Below, in pieces: positions 1 through 5,315 of a stretch of DNA of 6,444 nt (its first letter is position 1; each line of letters starts with the position of its first letter). The DNA lies in the NCBI GenBank assembly GCA_003519585.1, contig DOWL01000150.1, positions 15,887-22,330 of the forward strand, written 5' to 3'. The stretch is from Nocardioides sp. (GTDB taxonomy: Bacteria; Actinomycetota; Actinomycetes; Propionibacteriales; Nocardioidaceae). The notes beneath the pieces were generated by a model. It was not told where the DNA came from. It saw only the letters and a list, made by a program, of their open reading frames with translations, and did not search any database. A program made the position numbers and the translations under genes.

Positions 1-24
1 TGGACGATGAAGTTTTGTCGTCCA
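1..24. repeat. 7-bp inverted repeat with 10-nt loop, downstream of the SDR gene
   Basis: TGGACGA at 1-7 is the exact reverse complement of TCGTCCA at 18-24, with a loop of ten bases at 8-17. It lies just beyond the terminator-like hairpin of the dehydrogenase gene and starts at the window edge, so the stem may continue outside. It could be a second terminator arm, the terminator of a convergent gene to the left, or an operator. The loop read on the plus strand holds a TTTT run, but no T-run follows the stem on either strand inside the window. Confidence 0.5.
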
Positions 25-29
25 AGCAC

Positions 30-57
30 GAGTTTCATCGGCTAGCCGACGAAACTC
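30..57 (-). terminator. Stem-loop terminator of the SDR gene
   Basis: The first base past the dehydrogenase stop codon (58-60) begins this hairpin. GAGTTTC at 30-36 and GAAACTC at 51-57 form a perfect outer stem, and TCGGC/GCCGA (38-42/45-49) continues it. The pair between the two blocks (37 and 50) is A-C on the plus strand but becomes G-U in RNA made from the minus strand. The stem is therefore about 12 unbroken pairs, with a CUAG loop, only in the dehydrogenase transcript. There is no U-run after it, which is usual for actinobacterial terminators. Position and strand-specific pairing both support 3'-end formation for the minus-strand gene. Confidence 0.7.
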
Positions 58-834
58 TCACTTCGGCGGCATCCGGATACCGCCATCGACACGGACCACC
101 TCGGCGTTCATGTAGGAGTTGGTCAGGCACTCGATCACCATGCTGGCCAGTTCGTCGCCGACGCCGAGCCGCTTGGGGAACAGCACGCTCTCGCCCAGCT
201 TGGCCTTGAACGCGTCCGACTCCGGGCCCTCGCCGTAGATCGGGGTGTCGATCAGGCCCGGGGCCACCGTGTTGAGCCGGATGCCCGAGGCCGCGAGGTC
301 GCGGGCGACGGGGAGCGTCATGCCGACCACGCCGCCCTTGGAGGCGCTGTAGGAGGCCTGGCCGATCTGGCCGTCGAAGGCGGCGACACTGGCGAGGTTG
401 ACGATGGCGCCGCGCTGGCCGTCGGCGTCCGGTTCGTTGCGGCTCATCACGGTCGCGGCCTGCCGGACCATGTCGAAGGTGCCGATCAGGTTGATGGCGA
501 TCACGCGCTTGAAGGCGTCGAGATCGTGGGCCGACTCGATCAGCCCGTCGCGTCCGATGGTCCGCTGGGCCCAGCCGATGCCGGCAGAGTTGACGACCGC
601 GCGGAGCGGTGCGATCTCGGCGGCGGCGTTGACGGCCGCGGTGATCTGGTCGGTCTGGGTGACGTCGACCTGGGCGAAGACGCCCTTGATCTCGGCGGCC
701 AGCGCCTCACCCTTGTCGGCCTGGAGGTCGGCAACCACGACGGTCGCACCCTTGGCGGCGAGCTGACGGGCGCAGGCGGCGCCGATGCCCGAGGCAGCGC
801 CGGTGACGATGGCGGTCGATCCATTGATGTCCAT
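58..834 (-). CDS. 3-hydroxyacyl-CoA dehydrogenase type II (SDR family, HSD17B10-like)
   Basis: This 258-residue short-chain dehydrogenase/reductase probably oxidises 3-hydroxyacyl-CoA to 3-ketoacyl-CoA with NAD+ in the cytoplasm, in fatty-acid or isoleucine/branched-chain acyl-CoA breakdown. The Rossmann motif TGAASGIG is at residues 11-18. Asp36 at the end of the second beta strand favours NAD over NADP, and VDVT at 56-59 is the adenine-contact region. The NSAG motif is at 82-85. The catalytic set is Asn115, Ser149, Tyr162 and Lys166 (YSASK). The stretch GGVVGMTLPVARDLA after the active site and the C-terminal VVRVDGGIRM closely resemble the human type-10 17-beta-HSD/HADH2 group, which is why I place it there rather than with generic SDRs. 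Length is normal for the group. The ATG at 834 is the start that keeps a complete N-terminal beta strand; the ribosome-binding site is weak. The gene is divergent from the membrane-protein gene and ends at a strong hairpin. Confidence 0.9.
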   Translation of the reverse strand: MDINGSTAIVTGAASGIGAACARQLAAKGATVVVADLQADKGEALAAEIKGVFAQVDVTQTDQITAAVNAAAEIAPLRAVVNSAGIGWAQRTIGRDGLIESAHDLDAFKRVIAINLIGTFDMVRQAATVMSRNEPDADGQRGAIVNLASVAAFDGQIGQASYSASKGGVVGMTLPVARDLAASGIRLNTVAPGLIDTPIYGEGPESDAFKAKLGESVLFPKRLGVGDELASMVIECLTNSYMNAEVVRVDGGIRMPPK

Positions 835-839
835 GGATC
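818..839. repeat. Inverted repeat spanning the SDR start codon
   Basis: GATCCAT at 818-824 and ATGGATC at 833-839 are perfect reverse complements separated by 8 bases. The initiation ATG (834-832 on the minus strand) lies partly inside one arm. In the transcript the start codon region would be paired in a short stem; in DNA it could be a dyad for a dimeric repressor. It overlaps the presumed transcription start area. A chance origin is possible because the arms are only 7 bp. Confidence 0.4.
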
Positions 840-842
840 CGG

Positions 843-848
843 AGCATA
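843..848 (-). promoter_or_regulatory. Possible -10 element of the SDR gene
   Basis: Read on the minus strand, TATGCT matches the actinobacterial -10 pattern TANNNT and lies 8 bases upstream of the ATG at 834. A start of transcription at the usual distance would fall at or within a few bases of the ATG, giving a leaderless or near-leaderless mRNA. That would fit the lack of a good ribosome-binding site. No convincing -35 hexamer is visible. Confidence 0.3.
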
Positions 849-877
849 GATGCGGCCCCGACTGAGTATCCGGGCGG

Positions 878-1372
878 ATGCCTCACCACCATCCTGCGCG
901 TGAGGCTGCGGCGGTGCCGTCTCGCACCGACACTGTCGTCGACCTCCTCGTCACCCTCTCGGTGCCGCTCGCCGGCGCCTCGGGTCTCGTGCTCGGGCAC
1001 TGGATCCGGACCGTACGGCTGTGCTGCGGCCCGGAACGACCGATCGCCGGGTGGGAGTACGCCGCGAGTGCCGACGTCGAGCTGGCGACGGCCGGCATCC
1101 TGGTCCTCGCGGGCGGGCTGGCGGTGCTCGGACTCGGCTGCCGGCCCTGGCTATGGCTACCGATCGGGCTCGCCGCTGCAGTGCTGGTGCTTGTTGCCCA
1201 CGACCATCACCGACGCGCGCTGGAGCTGGGTACGGACGGCTTCCGGTCCGACTGGTTCACCTGGATCGGCCTACCGGTCCTGTGCCCGTTGATCTGGCCG
1301 TTGCTGGCCCTGGCGGCGGTCGGGGCGACCGTCCTGGTGGTCAGAGGTCTGTCTCTCCCGACGCCACGATGA
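878..1372 (+). CDS. Small four-helix membrane protein of unknown function
   Basis: I do not recognise this family. The 164-residue product has about four hydrophobic segments at residues 20-43, 69-88, 90-109 and 131-155. A first loop carries CCGPERP, and a polar loop between helices 3 and 4 is rich in His and Arg (HDHHRR) and ends in DWFTW. Third codon positions are strongly G/C and the hydrophobic pattern is regular, so it is very likely a real gene. The start is uncertain. ATG at 878 has only GGGCGG touching it, whereas GTG at 914 has GTGAGG (900-905) at a good spacing of 8 and would give 152 residues, dropping a less codon-biased His/Ala-rich leader. It is the only plus-strand gene here, divergent from the dehydrogenase and convergent with dapF, whose 3' end it overlaps by 32 bp. 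Confidence 0.7.
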   Translation: MPHHHPAREAAAVPSRTDTVVDLLVTLSVPLAGASGLVLGHWIRTVRLCCGPERPIAGWEYAASADVELATAGILVLAGGLAVLGLGCRPWLWLPIGLAAAVLVLVAHDHHRRALELGTDGFRSDWFTWIGLPVLCPLIWPLLALAAVGATVLVVRGLSLPTPR

Positions 1373-2162
1373 CCGCGGGGCCGGTGAGCAGGACCCGGTC
1401 GTCCATCGTCCAGGTCACCGTGAGCGTGCCTCCTGGAACGTCGACCCGGTAGGCGACGTCCGCACCTGCCGGTCGGTCGCCGGAGGCGTCGGCGGACGCG
1501 ACCATCGCGGCGCACGCACCGGTGCCGCAGGACCGGGTCTCGCCCGAGCCCCGCTCGTGCACCCGCATCGCGATGTGCCGCTCACCGCGGCGTACGACGA
1601 ACTCGACGTTGACGCCGTCGGGGTAGACCGCCGGGTCGTGGGTAGGCGCCTCGAGCAGCGGGCCGGGCTCGTCGAGGTTCGACACGCTCGCGACGGCGTG
1701 CGGGTTGCCGAGGTCGACCTGGCGGGCCGCCCATGTGATGCCACCGGCGCCCACGGTGCTGCTGCCCAACAGCTTCGGCGTGCCCATGTCGGCGGTGATC
1801 AGCTCTCCCTCGACGGTCATCACCTTGACTCCGTCACGGGTGTCGACCCGGATCGGAGCCGTGCCGTCGACCAGCCCCTGCTCGAGGAGGTAGCGGACGA
1901 AGACCCGGATGCCGTTGCCGCACATCTCCGAGACCGAGCCGTCGGCGTTGCGGTAGTCCATGAACCACTCCGCGTCGTCTCCGGTGGCGCGGACGACGCG
2001 CAGCACGCCGTCTCCGCCGATGCCGGCCCGCCGGTCGCAGAGCGCGCGGACCCGGTCGGCCATCTGCTCGTCGTCGAGGCCGCCATGGACCGCACCGTCG
2101 AGGTCGGGCAGGAGGACGAAGTCGTTCTCCGTGCCGTGTCCCTTGAGGAAGGGGTAGGACAT
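1341..2162 (-). CDS. dapF: Diaminopimelate epimerase
   Basis: DapF interconverts LL- and meso-diaminopimelate in the cytoplasm, a PLP-independent step that supplies lysine and the peptidoglycan cross-link residue. The 273-residue protein begins with the typical GHGTENDFVLL (8-18). It has the first catalytic cysteine, Cys81, in MCGNGIR and the second, Cys212, in SCGTGACAA, each acting as acid/base on one face of the substrate. NADGS (72-76), GNPHAV (152-157) and GERH/RVHERGSGET (193-209) are also family signatures. The ATG at 2162-2160 shares one base with the stop of the upstream flavoprotein gene (TGATG), and a GAGGG ribosome-binding site lies 8 bases upstream (2175-2171). A longer in-frame opening to 2624 is rejected because it runs through the flavoprotein gene and is Arg-rich shadow sequence. 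The 3' end overlaps the convergent membrane-protein gene by 32 bp and no terminator is seen there. Confidence 0.97.
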   Translation of the reverse strand: MSYPFLKGHGTENDFVLLPDLDGAVHGGLDDEQMADRVRALCDRRAGIGGDGVLRVVRATGDDAEWFMDYRNADGSVSEMCGNGIRVFVRYLLEQGLVDGTAPIRVDTRDGVKVMTVEGELITADMGTPKLLGSSTVGAGGITWAARQVDLGNPHAVASVSNLDEPGPLLEAPTHDPAVYPDGVNVEFVVRRGERHIAMRVHERGSGETRSCGTGACAAMVASADASGDRPAGADVAYRVDVPGGTLTVTWTMDDRVLLTGPAVIVASGETDL

Positions 2163-2809
2163 CAGTAGAGCCCTCGGGAGTAGTTCTTCTCGTCGTAGTA
2201 GTCGTCGAGCTGGTCGATGGTCATGCCGGCCGGCTCGACCTCCTGGGCGATCACCGCGCGGCGGGGCACGCGCGCCTCGGGGTCCCAGGTCTCCGGCTTC
2301 CAGATGCCCGAGCGCAGGAAGGCCTTCGCGCAGTGGAAGAAGACCTCCTCGATGTCGACCACGAGCGCCAGGATCGGGCGGCTCCCCTTGACGAGCATCT
2401 CGTCGAAGAACGGCGCCTCGCGGACCAGGTGGGCCCGCCCGTTGATCCGCAGCGTGTCGCCACGGCCGGGGATGAGGAAGTTCAGGCCCACGTGTGGGTT
2501 GGAGAGCACGTTGCGGTAGCCGTCGACGCGCCTGTTGCCGGGCCGCTCGGCGATCGCGATCGTCGTGTCGTCGAGGACGTGCACGAGCTGACCGGGCGGG
2601 TCGCCCTTCGGGGACGCGTCGCACCTACCGTCCGCTTCGGCCGTGGCCAGGACGCAGAACGGCGTCGCGGCCAGCCACTCACGGTCGACCGGCAGCAGCG
2701 AGGCGCGGCCCTTGGTCGCCGCCCGCTCGCCCGGCAGCCCGACCACGTCGACCAGTTCGTCGACGGTGTCGATGGTGGTCCACGTACGCGCCGGCTCGGT
2801 CAGTGTCAC
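2162..2809 (-). CDS. PPOX-type FMN flavoprotein, MSMEG_1061/DR_2398 family
   Basis: This 215-residue protein belongs to the split-barrel pyridoxamine-5'-phosphate-oxidase-like group, probably the subfamily named after MSMEG_1061 and DR_2398, whose substrate is not known. The FCVLATAEADGRCDASPKG block at 51-69 begins the barrel. AERPGNRRVDGYRNV at 87-101 and NPHVGLNFLIPGRGDTLRI at 104-122 supply the expected FMN phosphate and ring contacts. The C-terminal block EVFFHCAKAFLRSGIWKP (155-172) is characteristic of this subfamily rather than true PdxH. Start is GTG at 2809; the next bases upstream hold only a weak ribosome-binding site. The stop overlaps the dapF start by one base, so translation of dapF is probably coupled to it. 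The gene lies 40 bp after ggt. A direct part in lysine synthesis is not indicated by the sequence. Confidence 0.88.
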   Translation of the reverse strand: MTLTEPARTWTTIDTVDELVDVVGLPGERAATKGRASLLPVDREWLAATPFCVLATAEADGRCDASPKGDPPGQLVHVLDDTTIAIAERPGNRRVDGYRNVLSNPHVGLNFLIPGRGDTLRINGRAHLVREAPFFDEMLVKGSRPILALVVDIEEVFFHCAKAFLRSGIWKPETWDPEARVPRRAVIAQEVEPAGMTIDQLDDYYDEKNYSRGLY

Positions 2810-2815
2810 GCTTCA

Positions 2816-2821
2816 AGGGTA
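2816..2821 (-). promoter_or_regulatory. Possible -10 element before the flavoprotein-dapF pair
   Basis: On the minus strand TACCCT fits TANNNT and ends 6 bases before the GTG at 2809. Transcription starting 7 bases downstream would begin at the GTG itself, giving a leaderless mRNA for the flavoprotein gene and dapF. The absence of a good ribosome-binding site agrees. No clear -35 element is seen and chance matches to TANNNT are common, so this is tentative. Confidence 0.3.
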
Positions 2822-2849
2822 GGGGGCGCCGGCGAGCGGCCGCACGGCC

Positions 2850-4727
2850 CTACTTCGGATCGACCACGCCGGCCGCTCCCCCGCCCCGGCGGGTCGGCTC
2901 GGCCACCGCCGTGAGCTGCCCCCGAGGGCCGAACTCGATCGCCGTCGCGGCCCCGATCTCGGCGGCAGAGGTGCCTGGTGCGCCGACCGGGGTGAAGGAG
3001 TGGCCGAGCGCGGTCAACGCAGCGCCGTACAGGTCGATCCAGCTCTGCTCCGCGCTCACCGGCGTCCGGTTCGACGGCGCAGCTCGCGGCGCGGCGAGCG
3101 CCTTCGGCAGGGTCATGCCCAGGTCGAGACGGTTGACCAGGATCTGGAGCACCGTGGTGATGATCGTCGACCCACCGGGCGAGTCGAGCGCCAGCACCGG
3201 CCGGCCGTTCTTCAACACGATGGTCGGCGACATGGAACTGCGCGGCCGCTTGTTGGGCTCGATCCGGTTGGGATCGGCCGGGTCGTAGACGGCGGTGAAG
3301 TCGGTGAGCTCGTTGTTGAGGATGAACCCGCGACCCGGCACCACGATGCCCGAGCCTCCGGTCTGCTCGATGGTGAGCGTGTACTCGACGACGTTCCCGT
3401 CCTTGTCCGCGACGGTGAGGTTGGTCGTGTTGACGCCCTCGGTGTCCGGGGCCGGCTCGCTCCTGGTCGTCGGCGTCGCGCAGCTACCATCGGCGGCCGC
3501 CACATTGCCGGCCGGGACCGGCGGCGTGAACGCCAGCGCCGGGTTGATCTGGCAGGCGCGCTCGGCGGCGTAGGTGTCGGAGAGCAGCGTCTTGAGAGGG
3601 ACGTCGGGTACGTCGCCGACGTACTTCGCACGGTCGGCGAAAGCCAGATGGGCGGCCTCGATCACGAGGTGCTGCACCTGCACCGGCGTGAGCGCCTTCA
3701 GGTCGTAGCGCTCGAGAATGTTGAGCGCCTCGCCCACGGTGGAGCCGCCGCTGGATGACGGCGCCATGCCGTAGACCTGATGCCCGCGGTAGCCGACCTT
3801 GGTCGGCTTCTGCAGGATCGCGCGGTAGCGCGCGAGATCCGAGGGGCGCATCGAGCCGGGAGGCACCGGCAGGTCGGTGCGGCCACTCACCGGGGGCTTA
3901 CGGACCGTCTTGGCGATCTGCGCGCCCAGCGTCCCGTCGTAGAACCAGTCGGTGCCGACCCGGCCGAGCCGCTCGTAGGTGTCGGCGAGGTCGGGGTTGC
4001 GCAACGTGCTGCCGACCCCCGGCGCCTTCCCGCGCCGCAGATAGAGCTGGCGGGTGGAGGTGAACGTGTTGAACCGCTCGGCGTTCTCCTCGGTCTGCAG
4101 GTGGAAGGTCTTGTCGACACGGAAGCCCCGGCGCGCGAGACCGGCCGCCGGGCGCAGCGCGTCGCCCAGCGACAGCGAGCCCCAACGGTCGAGCGCACGG
4201 TCCCACGTGGCGAGCGTCCCGGGGACGCCGACCGAAACGCCGCTGGTGACCAGATCGGGCGTGAAGGGGTAGGGCTGGCCGGTGGCCGGGTCGATGAACG
4301 CGTCGTGCTTCATCCGCGCGGGGGCGGTCTCGCGGCCGTCGATCGTGCGGACCTGCTTGGTCTTGGCGTCGTAGTAGACGAAGTAGCCGCCCCCGCCGAT
4401 GCCTGCGCTGTAGGGCTCGGTGACACCGAGCGCGGCGGCCGTGGCGACTGCCGCGTCGACGGCGTTGCCGCCGCGCTGGAGGACCTTGAGCCCGATCCGT
4501 GAGGCGTACGGGTCGACCGAGGTGACCGCCCCACCGCGACCGACCGCGGTGGCATGCCGCGGTGGCTCCTTGACCTTGGGTACGGCGGCCCGTTCCGTTG
4601 CTGCGGACGCCGTTGCTGCGGACGCCGTCGCAGACGCCGTCGCTGCGGACGCCTGGGCCGCGGGGGCTTGGAGGGTGGCGACGGCGAGCGCAGCCGTGGT
4701 CAGAGCGACGAGGGGACCCGAGAACAT
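2850..4727 (-). CDS. ggt: Gamma-glutamyltransferase (secreted, lid-loop-less type)
   Basis: A 625-residue N-terminal nucleophile hydrolase precursor that should self-cleave and then hydrolyse or transfer gamma-glutamyl groups outside the membrane. Residues 1-27 form a signal-peptide-like hydrophobic stretch (possible cut after AQA), followed by an Ala/Ser/Thr repeat linker at 27-45. The large subunit has GGNAVDAAVATAAALGV (86-102), GGGGY (111-115) and GRETAP with the substrate-carboxylate Arg132. The cleavage site precedes the nucleophile Thr434 in NTTNLTV. Downstream are Thr452, Glu454, NNELTDF with Glu473 and Asp476, PNKRPRSSM with Ser497/Ser498, and SPGGS with Gly518/Gly519. Compared with E. 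coli Ggt, the His after Thr-Thr is Asn436, Asn411 is replaced by Glu454, and the lid-loop region between Asp476 and PNKRP is short, as in the Bacillus type. Cys392 and Cys416 are the only cysteines. The ATG at 4727 is the only start after the previous gene's stop, 30 bp upstream; it lacks an obvious ribosome-binding site. Glutathione is generally absent from actinobacteria, so the natural substrate is open. Confidence 0.93.
   Translation of the reverse strand: MFSGPLVALTTAALAVATLQAPAAQASAATASATASAATASAATERAAVPKVKEPPRHATAVGRGGAVTSVDPYASRIGLKVLQRGGNAVDAAVATAAALGVTEPYSAGIGGGGYFVYYDAKTKQVRTIDGRETAPARMKHDAFIDPATGQPYPFTPDLVTSGVSVGVPGTLATWDRALDRWGSLSLGDALRPAAGLARRGFRVDKTFHLQTEENAERFNTFTSTRQLYLRRGKAPGVGSTLRNPDLADTYERLGRVGTDWFYDGTLGAQIAKTVRKPPVSGRTDLPVPPGSMRPSDLARYRAILQKPTKVGYRGHQVYGMAPSSSGGSTVGEALNILERYDLKALTPVQVQHLVIEAAHLAFADRAKYVGDVPDVPLKTLLSDTYAAERACQINPALAFTPPVPAGNVAAADGSCATPTTRSEPAPDTEGVNTTNLTVADKDGNVVEYTLTIEQTGGSGIVVPGRGFILNNELTDFTAVYDPADPNRIEPNKRPRSSMSPTIVLKNGRPVLALDSPGGSTIITTVLQILVNRLDLGMTLPKALAAPRAAPSNRTPVSAEQSWIDLYGAALTALGHSFTPVGAPGTSAAEIGAATAIEFGPRGQLTAVAEPTRRGGGAAGVVDPK
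4595..4651. repeat. Short tandem repeat in the Ggt linker (15, 15, 12 and 15 bp)
   Basis: On the plus strand the unit ccgttgctgcggacg occurs at 4595-4609 and exactly again at 4610-4624. A 12-bp shortened copy follows at 4625-4636 and a one-base variant at 4637-4651. Read as protein it makes the repeated Ala-Ser-Ala-Ala-Thr linker between the signal peptide and the mature enzyme. Every unit is a multiple of three, so gain or loss of a unit by slippage would change linker length without breaking the frame. Confidence 0.85.
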
Positions 4728-4757
4728 GACCGGCGTAGTACCCGGACTGGCCCCGTC

Positions 4758-5315
4758 TCACTCGGTCGTCGACCAACTCCCGGGCCCGACCACGTCGTAC
4801 CGCGCGGCGATGAACGCCTTGTTCTGGTGGAGTTCGACCAGGCGGAGCTCCCAGCGGCGCGGGAACAGCGGCCGTCCCGCGCCCAGGGTCACCGGCGCGA
4901 TGTAGCAGATCAGCTGGTCCAGCTTTCCGGCCTCGGCGAACTGCGCCGCCAGGTCACCCCCGCCGACAACCCAGACGTCCTTGCCGTCGGCCGCCGCGAC
5001 CAGTTCGTCGTGCACCGGGGCGACGTCACCCTGCACGAACCGGACGTCGGCGCCCTCGATCCCCTCGAGCTGCCGATGGGTCACCACCCAGGCCGGCATG
5101 GCGTACGGCCACGGCTCGGAGGTCCGGGCGAGATGGTCGCGGACCCACTCGTAGGTCGTGGCGCCCATCACGATCGCCCCGACGTCCTTGATGAAGTCGT
5201 CATAGTTGAGCGGCCCTTGCTCGTCCTGGTCCTGCACGAAGAGCCAGGACAGGGAGTCGTGCTCGTCGGCGAGGAAGCCGTCGAGGGTCATCGCGGTGTA
5301 GAAGACGGTCTTCAT
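4758..5315 (-). CDS. RibD C-terminal/dihydrofolate-reductase-like family protein
   Basis: A 185-residue stand-alone protein with the fold of dihydrofolate reductase and the RibD reductase domain, probably an NADPH-dependent cytoplasmic reductase of unknown substrate. The start MKTVFYTAMTLDGFLA shows the first beta strand and the TLDG motif (10-13). VMGATTYEW (49-57) is the usual nucleotide-contact helix start, VWVVGGGDLAAQF (114-126) holds the glycine-rich NADPH loop, and PVTLGAGRPLF (141-151) is the signature near the C terminus. It lacks the folate-site architecture of FolA and the deaminase half of RibD, so neither symbol is given. The ATG at 5315 overlaps the preceding stop as ATGA, with GGGAG 11 bases upstream (5331-5327). 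A longer opening to 5540 is rejected because it lies in the upstream gene. ggt follows after 30 bp. Confidence 0.88.
   Translation of the reverse strand: MKTVFYTAMTLDGFLADEHDSLSWLFVQDQDEQGPLNYDDFIKDVGAIVMGATTYEWVRDHLARTSEPWPYAMPAWVVTHRQLEGIEGADVRFVQGDVAPVHDELVAAADGKDVWVVGGGDLAAQFAEAGKLDQLICYIAPVTLGAGRPLFPRRWELRLVELHQNKAFIAARYDVVGPGSWSTTE

Noticed and set aside
831..840. Adjacent NcoI-like and BamHI-like sites at the dehydrogenase start, suggesting an engineered junction
   Set aside because: The flanking sequence has natural actinobacterial composition on both sides and no vector-like sequence; the sites are explained by the local dyad and chance.
1557..2168. 203-residue plus-strand reading frame opposite dapF
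   Set aside because: High-GC antisense shadow with no domain, no ribosome-binding site and a convincing gene on the other strand.
1341..2624. 427-residue extension of dapF upstream to 2624
   Set aside because: The extra 154 residues are Arg/Pro-rich shadow translation of the flavoprotein gene; DapF homology begins exactly at the ATG at 2162, which has a ribosome-binding site.
2822..2850. GC-rich small palindromes between ggt and the flavoprotein gene as a terminator
   Set aside because: Stems are only 4-5 bp (GGCC/GGCC around GTGC) with no T-run; such palindromes are expected by chance at this base composition.
2333..2914. 193-residue plus-strand reading frame opposite the flavoprotein gene
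   Set aside because: Composition is that of an antisense mirror frame (Asp/Arg/Val/Gly-rich) with no recognisable motif.
3000..4502. Plus-strand frames of 252 and 240 residues opposite ggt
   Set aside because: The catalytic motifs of Ggt on the minus strand are intact throughout; these frames arise from codon bias.
4725..4760. A read-through fusion of the RibD-like protein with Ggt, since the genes are in the same frame
   Set aside because: The TGA is followed by 10 ordinary codons and then the Ggt ATG and signal segment; there is no stop-codon context suggesting recoding, and a fused cytoplasmic domain would block export.
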